The notes below the pieces were generated by a model. It saw nothing but the letters and a program-made list of their open reading frames with translations, was not told where the DNA came from and did no database searches. The position numbers and the translations under genes are program-made. A stretch of DNA of 64,000 nt from Mariannaea sp. PMI_226 (taxonomy: Eukaryota > Ascomycota > Sordariomycetes > Hypocreales > Nectriaceae): NCBI GenBank assembly GCA_024336345.1, contig JANFOG010000003.1, positions 3,416,501 to 3,480,500 on the forward strand, read 5' to 3'. This document shows positions 21,521-35,955 of this stretch, piece after piece. The number at the start of each line of letters is the position of its first letter. Within the stretch, counting starts at the first letter, position 1.

Positions 21521-24053
21521 ATGGCCCCCAACGCGAGGCACGGCGGGCGCCAGCCCAAGACCCAGAAGGTTGGGCGGACTGAGCAGCGACTCCAAAAGCG
21601 CAAGAGGGATCACGAGGATCTCCAGCAGCTCGAGCAGCGAGTTAAAGATCTGGTGAGTTCTGCCATCTGTGGTGGGGGATTGTCGTTATGTTCACAACGA
21701 GGCTTCCTGTCACCCATTGCTCATTTCTTGCTAACCATGAGTTCTACAGGACCCCAAATCGGCCGATCTGAAAAACTTTTCCCAGCTTCCTGTTTCCGCT
21801 CCCACTGCTTCAGGCCTCGAATCGTCTCATTTTCAGACCCTCACTGAGATCCAGGCCGGCGCTATCCCGCTGGCGCTCAAGGGACACGATATCCTCGGAG
21901 CCGCCAAGACTGGCAGTGGAAAGACGCTTGCATTTTTGGTTCCCGTGCTTGAGAAGTTGTATCGCTCACAGTGGACCGAGTATGATGGCTTGGGCGCGCT
22001 AATCATCTCGCCGACCCGCGAGTTGGCCGTTCAAATTTTTGAGGTTTTGCGAAAGATTGGTCGCCATCATGCCTTTTCAGCTGGCCTGGTTATTGGCGGT
22101 AAGAGTTTGAAGGAGGAGGCCGAACGACTCGATCGAATGAATATCTTGGTCTGCACACCCGGCCGCATGCTGCAGCACCTTGACCAGACAGCGGGTTTCG
22201 ACGCCAACAACTTGCAGATACTAGTCCTGGACGAAGCCGACCGCATCATGGATTTGGGTTTCCAATCAGCAGTGGACGCTCTGGTCGAACATCTGCCCAA
22301 GGAGCGACAAACCCTCATGTTCAGTGCGACTCAGAGTAAGAAGGTCTCTGACTTAGCCCGTCTAAGTCTGAAGGATCCCGAGTATGTATCTGTTCACGAG
22401 GCTGCTACCACAGCAACCCCAACGAATTTGCAACAGCACTATATTATCACACCTCTCTCCGAAAAAATCGACACCCTCTACGGCTTCATCAAAGCCAACC
22501 TAAAGAGCAAGATCATCGTCTTCTTGAGTTCAGGAAAGCAAGTTCGATTCGTATACGAGAGTTTCCGACATCTCCAACCTGGTATCCCCCTTCTGCACCT
22601 CCACGGTCGACAGAAACAAGTTGCGCGATTGGAAATCACCTCAAGATTTACCGAAGCAAAGCAATCCTGCTTGTTCGCAACTGACGTCGTCGCCCGAGGC
22701 ATTGACTTCCCTGCTGTCGACTGGGTTATCCAGGCTGATTGCCCTGAGGATGCGGACACCTACATTCACCGTGTGGGCAGAACGGCCAGATTCCAGAGCA
22801 ACGGCCGTGCTGTTTTGTTCTTGGACCCGAGTGAGGAGCCAGGAATGCTTAAGCGTTTGGAACAGAAGAAGATTCCCATACAAAAAGTCAACGTGAAGGA
22901 GAAGAAGAAGAAGTCTGTGCAGGATCAGCTGCAAAGTATGTGTTTCCAGAATCCCGATCTCAAATACCTCGGCCAGAAGGCCTTCATCAGTTATACCCGA
23001 TCAGTCCACCTTCAAAAGGACAAGGAAGTCTTTAAATTCAAGGAGCTCGACCTGGATGCTTATGCAACCAGCCTTGGCCTACCTGGTACCCCTCAAATTA
23101 AGTTCCAAAAGGGAGACGACATCAAGCGCATCAAGAATGCTCCCAGAGCAGGAATGTCTAGTGATTCTGAATCAGATATAGATATGGATGGGCCGAAGCA
23201 GAAGACGAAAAAGAAGAACGAGGTGCGGACAAAGTATGATCGAATGTTTGAGCGAACAAATCAGGACGTTTTGTCAAGCCACTACACGAAACTCGTGTTG
23301 GATGGGGACGACAGTAAGAAGAATGGAGAGGAAGACGACGATGCCGATTTCTTGTCAGTGAAGAGACGTTTGAACGACGATGACTTGGATGAAGAAGCCA
23401 AGAACGCGTATAAGAGCACTGTCAAGATCATAGAAGGAATGGGTGGAGAGGAGCCTTTTGTGGTCGACTCAAAACGGCGAGAAAAGGCCTTGAAGTCAAA
23501 GAAGAAGATGCTCAAGTTCAAGGGCAACCCGACTAAGCTAGTCTACGACGAAGACGGCAACCCACACGCCATCTACGATCTGCAAGACGAGGACGACTTC
23601 CGCCAAGACGGCACCGCAGAGGAGCAGCGGCAAAAGTTCGTCGAGGGCGAGACTTCTCGTGTTCGCGAGGCCGATGTCGACGACAAGCTGCTCGCCAAGC
23701 AAAAGAAGCGCGAGAAGCGAGACAAGCGCAAGGCTCGCGAGGCTATGGAGCGCGCTGGCATCAACCCAGATGGCGACGACGACGATGCGCCCATGTTGGT
23801 GGACGCCGACGACTCCCACGATCCCATCGCGTTCATGCGCTCGCTACCCATGGCCGGCCAGGACAACAATTCAGACGAGTCAGAGGCGGAACCGCCAAAG
23901 AAGAAAGCCAAGAAGTGGTTCCAGGACGACTCGGAAGACGAGGCGGAAAAGACGAAGAAGACGAAGCACAAGGGCAAGGTGTTCGAGGTGCAGGAGGCCC
24001 CCGAGACGCTGGAGGATCTGGAGGCGCTGGCGACGGGATTGCTGGACGGTTGA
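21521..24053 (+). CDS. dbp4: ATP-dependent RNA helicase Dbp4 (Hca4), DEAD-box
   Basis: DEAD-box helicase of 811 residues that acts in the small-subunit processome, where it helps release U14 snoRNA from pre-rRNA. Exon 1 is 21521-21652 and exon 2 is 21750-24053. The join gives [15 protein letters not shown]. Motifs in order are AAKTGSGKT (Walker A, about residue 96), SPTREL, TPGRM, DEAD at 205-208, SAT, then [11 protein letters not shown] and HRVGRTAR in the second RecA domain. The Dbp4-type C-terminal region follows (KALQ-like DUF4217 segment with [20 protein letters not shown]), then a Lys/Asp/Glu-rich tail. Start is the first ATG, with basic [13 protein letters not shown] just after, as in other Dbp4 proteins. 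Confidence 0.96.
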
Positions 24054-24540
24054 GGAGGGCTGTGGACAGCATAATAGGCGCGATACCCTTTTATTGGAGC
24101 CTCTGTATATATGGATAGATAAAAAAGTTTATGTTGGAAGCCCTTTTTGTTATTTCACGAAAAGGGGTCTGTATTCCCTCTGTTATCGGACTATTCATTA
24201 TGATTCACTCAATTGGTTTTCGCATTGTAACCTTCATAAGACCTTTGTTGAAAACTTTTTATTCATGAACATTAGTGCTTGTACAACTCAGGTAACTCAA
24301 TATCCTTGAGTGTTCTGTGCCGCTTCTGACGAGACCGCCCAGGATGCGCTATGTACATTGCATCGCCTTATTTCTCTCTCGTCATTTACTAGGTCATTCA
24401 TATACTTGCAAACAAATACAAAGCTAATCAATACAAGCATGAGTAATCATTTCCGGCAAGGTGGTATCACATCGCTCACCCTCTCCTCCCAAAACGCCAA
24501 TAAGCAAATCTCTTACGAGCCCTCCCCAATTTCATGATAC
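24054..24540. other. 3' intergenic region between convergent dbp4 and sad1
   Basis: 487 bp containing the 3' flanks of both genes. AT-rich stretches suit polyadenylation signals on both strands; no gene is seen. Confidence 0.5.
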
Positions 24541-27500
24541 TCATACGCGTTGTCCATACAACCTCACTCTGTAAAAGCATGTGTGGTTCACTGCGCCATA
24601 GTTGCTCACCGCTCGAATGATGACCTGGTCCGTGACGGCTCCCAAATTCTGAAGTTCGCTGTTCAGCCGGTGTACGTGTACACCATCATGCAGCTCCGCG
24701 TTCTGATAGACAAATTGCCCAATCTTTACAAAAGCGGTTCCATAGTCGGGCCTCTGGAAGTTCCAATCACTTTTGTCATCAGGGAACTGGGTGATTGAAA
24801 AGTCTTCCACGCGGCTGCGGACCGTGGGATCGTCAATGTACGCCCAAACTTCAATGTTCTTGGGCCGAGCGTCTGGGTCGGTAGTGGCTCCTGGGAGAAT
24901 GTGCTCGATAACAATATTTTGGGGAATAATGTTATGTCCAAGTTGCACGGAGAGTGTCGCGCCGTGGGGATTCCCTCGATAATTCTCGGAGCGGACAGCG
25001 CAGAAACATTCGCCTTCGTCGTTCCACGGCTTGAGGGCCGCGATTGGAGGCAAAGGCTTGATGCCGAGGATACCCTTCGAAAACTTGTCTGGGGATAGTG
25101 AGCCCTTCCTATGAGGATCATACACTAGTGATGTTCGCTGAGCGTCGATCGTGGCTCCAGCGCCAATGGAAAAGTAGTTGACGTGATTCTTCAGCTCTGC
25201 TTGCCAGTGACGTTGGATTTTACTACTAGCGATGGACCCGAGATTCATATCCGCGATTGTCTTGTCAACAAGGCTTTGAACCAAGGAAACCAATTCCTGC
25301 TTGGAACCTCCCAGCCGCGCATTCTCTTTTGCCAGGCGGATAGCCTCGCGCAGGGGTTCAATCTGAGATTCGAGCCGGCTCAGTTCGCCACGAATCTCAG
25401 ATCGGTGGCCTGCCAACTCGTTTTGGAGATGACGCAGAAATTCTTCCCGAGTAACGACGACCTCTTGAATATCTCTGTGCTGTAGTTCCTCCTTGATCAT
25501 CTGAGCTAGCCGCTTATCAGAAGCTTTCCTCCAGTCATCCGACTTACCCAAGAGCTCAGAGAATCTCTTGTCGTTCTTCTGGATCCAGTTGTGCCAAGCT
25601 CCAGTCATCTTCTCCCAAACTCGCTCTTCGAGCTTGGTGACACTGGAATTTAGCTTCTTCGCATATACAGGGTCCTCACTCAGACGCTTTACAATGGCCC
25701 GCCACTGTTCCTCCGAAGTGAACTCGTACCCATCTCTCGTCTTCTTTACGTTCAGGAACTGGTCGTCCTTGCTGATGAGATCTCTCAACGCGTGCCAGAA
25801 CTCTTGGGTGATGACGGGCTTTCCATTTTTGAGCTCCATACGTACAATTTTGGGCATCAAGATTTCCAGTTTCTTCAGAGACGCGTTATGGAGCTGGCTA
25901 GTCCTTTTCAGGCTGGCCACACCCTTCTCGAATCTGTTCAAAATTTGTTTCACTGTATTCTCCCCATCGTCATTATCGTCTGATTCCCACAAGTCTGAGA
26001 TGTCATCGAGTTGGTCTGATGACCATGATATTGAAGGCACAAATCCTCCTATTTTGTCGGTGATGTGGCCCAAACTGGGCCAGTTGACTCTGCCGATAGA
26101 GAGTCCTGAACTGGGAACGAGACCATTGGCAATAGCAGGTCCGAACATAACGGCAAGAGCAACACTTGCAATGCCGACAACTAGGCTCACTAAGATCCAC
26201 AGAAGGCTATGACCATGTTGTACGAATCGACGCCGCACTTGGAGACTGGCTAGTCTGTCAATGAAATTGACAAATTTGTCCATCAGTTTGTCGAACAGCC
26301 ATACAAGAGTCTGAAAGTAGGTTGTCGGATAAAGTAGACGTATCCATTCGACTGGCCCATTTTCATTATCCTCGAGGTCTCTCGCATTCTCTCTGTGTTG
26401 TGTAAGCCTTTGAAATAGAGACATTGGCCATAAAGCCATAAACCAGGCCCATTGCCGACGTCTCGCTTCTTGTTGTTCCGCCAGCTGCTCTCTCCGCTGC
26501 TCTTCTTTGCGAAGGTCAGCTTGCTTCTCGGCTTCCTGCATCTCCCGCCAGATTTGTTCATCGTGTTCTCGACGATCACCAGAGTAGTCCAGGTTGTTGA
26601 ATGAGTCCTCATCTTTGTCAGGCTCCCTGCTATGTCTTGAAAGTCCTTGATTCTGTGAAGAAGGATCGCGCCGATGCTGAGGAATGGTTCGACCAAGGCC
26701 AAGGCTTCGATCCTGGCGAAGAGGGTTACTCTTTTGTTGTTGATTGCGCGGGATTTCTTCTCGCTCAGATGTTTGGGTTTGAAGTTGTCCTAAACCCTGG
26801 TCTTGTCCTTGGCTACTTCTTAGGGTTCTTCGTAGCACGATCGGCTCTTCGACTGAACGACTAGGTTCGACACGGGGTTGTTTGGACTGGCGATGTTTAG
26901 TTGGTGCTGGAACTGGTTCGACAGAACTTGGAGGCTTGAGAGTTGGGGCTTTTAATGCCCTCGCAATGGAGGCACTCGTCAGTCCAACTCTTTCTTCCCT
27001 TTCTGGGCTTTCTTCTTGGTCTTGCTCTTCATCTTCATGTGTTCGTTGGAATGCCGATTCCTTTTCTGTCCTCTGCTGCTGTTGTAAGTTGGCTCGTCGC
27101 ATTCGATTTGGAGCCGGTGTATTTCCAAAATCTTGATGGCCTCTCGCAGCATCAGCGGCATCAACCTCATCCACGCCTTCCTCATCAGTGTCCTCTTGAA
27201 CTAACTGCTGTGGCTGTTGGGTCCTTCCCACCTGTCGGGCTTCTGCGTCACCTCCGAGCCAGGTTTGAGCAAGCGAGGCAGAACGTGTCTGTGGTGCTTT
27301 TACAGGAGAGCTCACAGGAACGTCCTTGGCGTGAACATCCGGAAGCGCTCGCCCCTGGGCCATTGATCGAGTCGGCCTAGATCCGTGAACTTGATTACTG
27401 GTAGCAGATGCAATGCTGGCATCAACAAAAAAATCACTCTCCATGCTAAAACTACGAGCACTGTCATCGTCTTCGTCGATGGCAGAAAATCGAGAGCTCA

Positions 27501-27937
27501 AATTGCTGGCTTGGCCTGCTGCTAAGCATAGTTAGTAAATATCCATTGACCATGTCTATAAACAACTCACTCTGATTTGAAGGAGGGTTCAAGCTAGGGG
27601 CGTTGAACCTCCGCGCTGAGGACTGAGCAAGCCCATCGGGACCAGAGTCATCCTCAACGGTGGCATGCGGATGTGATCTTCTAGGAACCAAGTCCTCGTC
27701 GTCCTTCGCTGCGAGAGCTTGGCCAACTGCATCTTTGAGGTTCATGCGTCGAGGCCCACGGCCAACTCGAGGCGGTGGCTCAACACCAGAACCATAGGTG
27801 TATTGCCTCCTTGAACTTGGCGTGCCGGTCAAAGGTGGGAGATAGGGCCGCACAAGGCCCCTTGGCTGACTGATAGGAGCCTCAGGATCCTTGCTGGGGG
27901 ATTGATTGGGGCGTCTATTGGAAGCCCTTGGTGGCAT
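24541..27937 (-). CDS. sad1: SUN-domain inner nuclear membrane / spindle pole body protein (Sad1-like)
   Basis: SUN protein of 1113 residues that would sit in the inner nuclear membrane and link chromatin or the spindle pole body to KASH proteins. Exon 1 is 27937-27571 and exon 2 is 27515-24541. The first ATG context follows ACTCGCAATTAAA. Residues 1 to about 500 are disordered, nucleoplasmic and Arg/Gln/Glu-rich. A membrane segment lies at about 556-580 (SLLWILVSLVVGIASVALAV). It is followed by a luminal helical/coiled region and a C-terminal SUN domain from about residue 906. The SUN part shows the paired cysteines of GECFCAVRS and the IEHILPG and NYGAVNHTCFYRVRLYG segments. It is longer than yeast Sad1 (514 aa) because of the N-terminal region. 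Intron 27570-27516 ends in three in-frame AG acceptors. Confidence 0.92.
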
Positions 27938-30045
27938 TTTAATTGCGAGTTTTGATGTCTCAAAGTGGGCTCTTGTCGTGTTGGGTGCGCGAAAACACAA
28001 GTGAAGTTGACAAGGTGAAGATGGAGGGGCTACCTGGACGGGGCTGAGCTTTTCGATGTGATATAAAGCTGTGCGTCGTCTTGACGTGAAAGGGCGACCT
28101 TGGCGGTCCCCTCAAAGGGATTGCGCGAACAGGGCCCGTCCAAAGCGTTCAAGGTGTAACAGAATGATAGCTGTATTAGAGGGAGCAGCACAACAGGTAC
28201 AGTAGATGTTGATTGGGCCACAGATTGAATTGTTCTCATCCCGGAGGGTAGCTTAAAGTATGGTTCTCTTTGTGGGGAACTGGCCTCCCTTGAAAATCTG
28301 CGAGGCTAGTCGTTGATTCACGCGGAGGTGCGGACAAAGAGCATCATGATTTGTGGTGGCGATTGATGTTGGGGGTTGTTGTCGATTTGGACTTGGCGGA
28401 CGACACTTCAAGATGTTCATCAACCGTGCATCCCAAGGTTGATGCGCAATTCAAATAGGACAAAGAAATGAAGTTTCCGACCTGATCGGAGACACCCTCA
28501 AATAAGATTCAATGCCAGACTTCTGAAAAAGAAAATCTGTTTCTGGCGATATCCTGACCGATGCTGGTTTGAGTGTTTTCGCGATGAGCGCCAGCAGACG
28601 CGAAGCGCGCCGAGGATTAGGCGGCGCAAATCGAGATGGCTGGGGCGTGATCACGTGGTTGCGTTTGCGCGCTGCACAGAACCAAAGCGCAGAATGGACG
28701 TGGATTGGGAGAAAATAGTGGCACAGTGGACTGGACGAAACAAGATTTTCCTGATGTAGCCATTGGTCTATACCACCGAAAAAATCTATATACATGATTG
28801 CAGATGAGGATATAAGGCGCATGCAAAGAAGAAGAGCGGAAGAGCGTCATGTAACATTCTACCTCCAAGCCCTCAAGCCCCTCAAGCCCCCTGTGGCATG
28901 TCTATTGTTTTTTTTAAACCACAGCTTGCTTCAAGAACAGCTCGAGTGGGGAGCTCTTCCAAGTACCTACCTCATACAACAGCTATTCAAGTGTTGGAAA
29001 AGCCTCAGGGCTCACGTATCGTATGAATGATGGAACCGAAAAAGATGACTCAGGAGAAGTAGAGTTAACCATTAGCCAAATACATACATCAAATATGACA
29101 GTCAACTATAGGTAGGTATTTTCCCATTTGGTACTTTGCTTCTCCGGTGGGCTTCGACCTCCGAATGCCGTTCTCCGTGCAGAGTACATAGCCGACGTGC
29201 TTCAAAATCTCTCCGTATCCTGCAGTCAGATGCATGCAATCTAACTTGTAAGAACTAATAATTCAATATCACGGATCATTTTATTCCATCGGTGTTCATG
29301 GCACGTCGTGCATTGGCAACAGGATGATTTTTCTCAGCTCAGGGGGGTTGCCACCCTCCCTCACGCCCCTGCGGCTGGATTTATGGCAAGCCTGTCAACT
29401 TATAGCAAGATGTATAATTATCTGTCGGTGATTATCCCCCCTTCGACCAGATACATGGCTTATTTGTCTTGTTGACACCGTGTCAAGTGGTATAAGTTCT
29501 CTGTGTCATGGCTCGGCTCAGTCCATGATTTCTCAAGATGCCAACGTATCTAGATAGTCACTGTAGTACAGCAGCACCGGGACTTGCATGGCACCGTTGA
29601 AGATCTACAGTATGAGCAAGCCTCTTGCTTAGCTCTCTATCTCCGTCATTTACTTCGTATTACTACATCATTTGTGTCGGCAACTTGTAAGCTAATCTCC
29701 ACATTCTTCAAGAACCAACCCTGCTTGCTCGATAGTGTGCCAATGTGCGCCTTGGACCCTTGTTCATTGGATCGCACCGATTCACCCGACACCCGCACCT
29801 TACCGCATACACGCCCCTCCTCTTCCCCTCCTCTTCCCCAACACCCTGCCAAAAAGTCGAACCGTGCCCCGCCACCATCTTAGCTTAAGGCTCAGCTCAG
29901 TCGCCGTATCTTAGCCTCCCTCACGCTACGTTGGCCTTTAAACAACCCATCTCAGCCAGTCGAGATTTTTTTTTTCCCCCAGCGTCCTTCACCACAAACC
30001 CATCCTTTGTTCAACATATTCTCCTCAAGGAAAAAGAAGCCTACA
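27938..30045. other. Intergenic region between divergent sad1 and the epimerase gene
   Basis: About 2.1 kb. The left part is the sad1 promoter and the right part the epimerase promoter and leader (pyrimidine-rich from about 29760). A GATCACGTGG site with a CACGTG core lies near 28650. Frames here are short and unsupported. Confidence 0.5.
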
Positions 30046-31402
<1,357 letters not shown>

Positions 31403-31593
31403 AAAAAATTTACCCGTACTAGATGCGAGCAGGTCTCCTAGCGCCTTGGATCCTAAGATGGGCGTACGGTATTATTAGCGTAGATGTTTTTGGACAGACA
31501 GCGTTTGAATACTCTTCAATGGCATTTAGAGAAGGTAGCAACGCATAGATGAAATAAATCAACAAAATCAAATGGGAAAAATTATGGATGTAA

Positions 31594-32788
31594 TTACACT
31601 TTAATGAGCAGCTTGCCAGTCGTCTTGCGTCCTTCAATGTCTCTATGCGCTCTTGCCACCTCCTTCAGGGGGTAAACCTCGTGAATAGCAATGTCCAGCT
31701 TGCCTGATGTAATCATCTCGAACAGTTCGTTTGTATACTTCTCAAGGTTCTCGCGCTCGGCGACATATCCGTTGACGACGGGGCGCATGAGCTTGACGCA
31801 CTTGGGGGTCAGGCGAAGAATGTCGACAGGAGGAACAGCACCGGACTAGAAAGTATGAGTGTCAGGAGATTTTCGTCATATCCGGAGATTCATGGAAACC
31901 TACAGCATTTCCAAATGAAACAAGATGGCCCTTGGGTGCAATCATCTCCAAATCAGCATCAAATGTCGACTTGCCCACGCCATCGAAGATCACGTCGACT
32001 CCATGCCCACCCGTAATCTCGGCGACCTTGGCCACCAGGTCGTCATTTGAGTTGATGGTATAATTGGCGCCATTCTTGCGAGCTAAAGCAAGCTTTTCCT
32101 CGGTGCTAGCAGTGCCGATGGTCTTCGCGCCCACAGCTCGCAGCATCTGGACGAGCAAGCTGCCGACACCGCCAGCAGCAGCATGGACAAGCACCCACTG
32201 ATCACGCTTGACCTCGCCAGCTTCGCGGATAAATGTCCAGGCAGTCAATCCCTGTAGAAAAGCCGCGGCAGCCTTGTCAGTTCCCAGCGCGGCAGGGATG
32301 ACGACGGCGTCCTTGGCGGCAACAACGCTGAACTCGGCGTAAGTACCGTAATTGCCCATATACACTACATGCGAACCGACGGGGATGTTTGACACAGAGG
32401 AATGGGCTTCAATAACTTCTCCAGCACCCTCACGGCCCAGTGTCATGGGAAGCTTGGGCGCCTTGTAAAGACCGGAGCGGAAGTAGGTATCGATATAATT
32501 CACACCGGCGAAGTGGTTTCTGACGAGGAGCTGACCATCACCAACCTTGGGAACCGGGATGTCGACGTACTCGAGGGCTTCGACACCGCCATTTTTGGAG
32601 ATTTGGACGGCCTTCATGGTAACGGGGATGGGAGACATGGTGCTGAGTTGACGCCTAGCGAAGGTCTTTGTATAGCTGGGAAGTTGGCGGGGCACGGAGG
32701 ACAGAAAGGGTCTTACGACGGTGCAGGACGAGGAATTGGCGAGTCTGAAGAGTGAGCGACGGACTGGCAAGACAAACAACGAGGCCAT
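31594..32788 (-). CDS. zta1: Zeta-crystallin-like NADPH:quinone oxidoreductase, probably mitochondrial
   Basis: MDR-superfamily reductase of 378 residues; family members reduce quinones with NADPH, and yeast Zta1 also binds AU-rich RNA. Exon 1 is 32788-31904 and exon 2 is 31845-31594, joined as FGNA-SGAVPPVD. The first about 50 residues are Arg/Ser/Leu-rich with few acids (RRSLFRLANSS, FARRQLST), a likely mitochondrial presequence. A second Met at residue 51 (MSPIPVTMKAVQ) could give a cytosolic form. The core has GREGAGEV, the cofactor-binding motif HAAAGGVGSLLVQM and FDGVGKSTFDADL. It lacks the zinc ligands of alcohol dehydrogenases, as expected for quinone reductases. Confidence 0.93.
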
Positions 32789-33639
32789 ATATGCACTTTT
32801 GCGGAGAGGAAGATTTTGGAGACCAGAGGAAGGTAAGTTGATGGAACTTGAATGGTATGTAGACTACCACAGTGGGAATTAGTAATTAGACTACCAATAA
32901 TGGTTTGGTTTCGGAAGCTCTCCCCTCGGAAGCTGTCGGCCGGTATTGCTGGCCTTGTAACAATTCCCGGTCATGGCGTCAGTTTCTGGAGCTTGTTTCC
33001 ATGATTGCACTCGTCGGAAGTGGGGTTGCAGACGACGTTCTCGCGAAGGATGGCGGGGTAAACCCGACACTATCATGAAGATAGGGCGTAACAAGCAGCG
33101 CCTTTTTTCGCTTAGCAATCAATCTGCCTTACTAGAGCCGAAGCTTTCCGATCGTTGCAACTTCAGATGAGAGCAAGCTTTGTGAATCGATACATGAAGC
33201 TGAGTTCAATGATGAATGAACAAGACGCGAAACTTGGACGCTGTGTCAACCATGAGGGGTTGATATTGAAGAGAGGCACGTTCCATGATAGATGAGCAAT
33301 GGGTGGGATTCGGGTAGGATTCAAGTCTTATAAAACGATGAACAGAAGCTATACAACCATAGCAATGATAAATAATCGTTTTCAGCACGTACGATACATA
33401 TATAAGAGGACCTAGTCATATATGCCGGTTGCTTACTCTCGGGGCACTCAATCACTTCTAGGGCATTTAAATAATACGCTAGAAAAAGAGTTATCAAAAG
33501 TAAAACGTAACCAAGCTGGTCTAATTCGTACAGGATACTCAAATTTAATCTACAATTTTATCAGAAAAGGGTAGATTAATCAAGCAATACTGCCATAAAC
33601 GATAAATTTCCTAAAGTAATCTTGAAGCCGAGATAACCC

Positions 33640-33661
33640 AAAAAAAAAAAAAAAAAAAAAA
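33640..33661. repeat. Poly-A run of 22 nt
   Basis: A homopolymer in noncoding DNA. No flanking target-site duplication or retroelement body is seen, so it is more likely a mononucleotide microsatellite than a retroposon tail. Confidence 0.8.
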
Positions 33662-33831
33662 GCGATCTTATTATTGGATACCTGGTAAAATGTCGGATTA
33701 ATTAATGGATTGCATGCCTATATCCTTTGTACGCGATGCGCTTCTGCTGGTATCTGAACTGGCAACGCAATATGAAGATAGAGATTTGCACCAACCGCCT
33801 TGTGGTATTATTAATTGCAGCTGTTTCATGG

Positions 33832-33864
33832 TCAATATGGCATCAATATGGCATCAAACTGGCA
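33832..33864. repeat. Short 11-bp tandem repeat, three copies
   Basis: The unit TCAATATGGCA is present twice exactly and once with changes (TCAAACTGGCA). Noncoding, no evident function. Confidence 0.8.
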
Positions 33865-35955
33865 GTTAAATTTGCGTTGATCATTTGCTTATTTTGCTGA
33901 CAGCCCGCAATACCTTGAAGTAGATTGACTTATCCTGGAAATCAGGATGAATTCTAATGCTCATAACTTGAAAGAATATCGCCCGTCCAGAGAAAGCACA
34001 TTGCACAGCTTTTTCTACTCGGTTTCCTCATCGTCTCAACTCGATCGCAAGTCGGATAACACCCGAGCTTAGCGCTTAGTATTTATTGTGTGCAACCACC
34101 AAGGTGCTCGCTATAAGGTGGGACAAATGGGGTGTTGCCTACTTCGTACAGAACTGCTTGCGTGTTTGTGAGTGGGAATCTGCAAGGGACCATGCAAGTT
34201 TGCACTGAGGCAAGGAGATAAAAACACGCAACAAACAGCCTTTTCAGTTGATAGTCTGAACGCAGGGCTTTCTGGCACTGAGGCCGAGCTGCAATATTCC
34301 AACCAATGATTGACAATAGCAATAAACACCACCCTCGAAACAGGCAAGTGTCAGGCTGAGACAGAAGAATCGTCGCGAAAAGTTGTGACGGAGATTGGCG
34401 GGTCCGGTGAGGAATACGACCAGTACGAATAATTTGATACAACGGTGTGACGAATTCTTCTCCAGTTGGATTTGTTCTCGTGCGCGAGATAAGATGGGGA
34501 CGAACAAAAAATTCTTCTCGGTAGGCTGTATGTTGCGTAACCACTCATTACGACGCGTTGGCTAATGCCTCCATCCGCCTACTCTGGAGGGACGTAACCT
34601 TTACACAAGTGCATTTGGGATGAACCGGACCCCTCCTCTACACAGCACCATCCGAGTTCACGGAAAGCTACCTGCTATTCTTAGACACGGCTGCCCGCGA
34701 GAATGATACCGCTTAGAGGTTAGTAGGTCAACCGATGAGCCGACCGTCCAGGCTGTCGGTGCAACACCAATTTTTCCGATATCCTTAGACGTGGTAAATA
34801 GTTATCTGTCCGCAATGTTTCCCCGTGTATGGCATGGTTGCGAAGTGTAATTAATGTACAACTAGTGGGAGGATCTGAGCAAAGAAAGAAGCAGCATTAG
34901 AGGGGAACATGTCATGACATGACAGGTCGATTCGAATAGCACTGCTACGTAGGTGGTAGTAATTTACGACAACAATAAAATTCCGACCAGGCAGTGCAAA
35001 ACGCTCATCCAAGTTTTGATGGAGCATGGGCCTCCCTAGCTGTGGCTTGGCCTGGCGGCAACACGCAACGAATTTGAGACTTAGCAGGTCAGGTACCTAG
35101 TAAAGCACGGAGTAACTGCCCAGGGTCCCTGAGAGAGTCGCTTCTGCCAAAGGCCCTATTTCTTCAGTCGGCTCGTTGACAAATACCTCATGAAATTTCT
35201 GGGCACTTGGTAAGCATGGAAAAGAAGTACTTGGGTGGTCTAAATCGACTATGACGACTGCAGAGCGAGGCTAGGTTGGAAGTTAAAAGACATGCCCATC
35301 TCAAGCATAGCCTCCACTGTCCATGAGAAGCTCGAGTCGGCCGGTTCGTTTCGAAGCTCGGGATCGTTGGGCTTGGGCCCTATAGAGTTAGTGCGACATC
35401 CTCTATCGCCCGCTATTTCTACGTACCCGCATGAGACTCGTGGCGCCAAATAACCGTCGTCCGGAGACAACCCCCAGTGGCCTCGCGGGGCGGGGGACCA
35501 CTGCGCGGCTGTGGCGCAGCCCCGTCCCAACCATTCAACTCCCCCTCCCTCCACACCCTCCACCACGCAAACAAAGACCCTTGTCACCAGCTCAGGAATG
35601 ACGGAGGAGCTCTGCTTCAGCTGAGCTTCCATTGAATCCTGCATATGTACATCCCAACGGCATGATGGCTTATTATCTTCATTCTTTTTCATGCACTAGT
35701 TACACTTGAGGCTCTGATTTTAGCCCCAGGCACTCGACATAGGCTCCAATCCCGCCAAAGCTTTTTGAAATCTGCAATTTCTCTCCCTCGCTTCTGCATC
35801 TTTTTTATCCCGTTTCGCCTTCCGTGAATCGCCATCCAGCTGTAGTCGGCACACACGGTGACTGACCCCGTGATTTATTTACTTCCTTACTCGCGCATTC
35901 ACTCTCTTGTTTACAGCATCGTGGCGTCGCACTCAAATGATCAACTAATTCAGAA

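Larger units (their letters stand above)
32789..35955. other. Gene-poor intergenic stretch
   Basis: About 3.2 kb between divergent zta1 and the ankyrin gene. It contains a run of 22 A at 33640-33661, a short tandem repeat at 33832-33864 and scattered AT-rich DNA. Frames of 147-153 codons on the minus strand (34083-34544 and 35249-35692) show no family signature and are not supported. Confidence 0.5.

Noticed and set aside
23659..24309. 216-codon plus-strand frame overlapping the end of dbp4
   Set aside because: Arg/Thr-rich frame-shifted reading of the charged dbp4 tail; the dbp4 frame has clear homology.
34083..34544. 153-codon minus-strand frame in the gap before the ankyrin gene
   Set aside because: No recognisable motif, no leader or exon structure; likely chance.
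34660..34775. Sequence near 34715 slightly resembling the conserved 3' part of 5S rRNA
   Set aside because: The internal control region and pairing stems do not match; no 5S gene can be supported.
35249..35692. 147-codon minus-strand frame close to the ankyrin gene promoter
   Set aside because: Composition unlike the real genes and no motif; it probably lies in the promoter region of the ankyrin gene.
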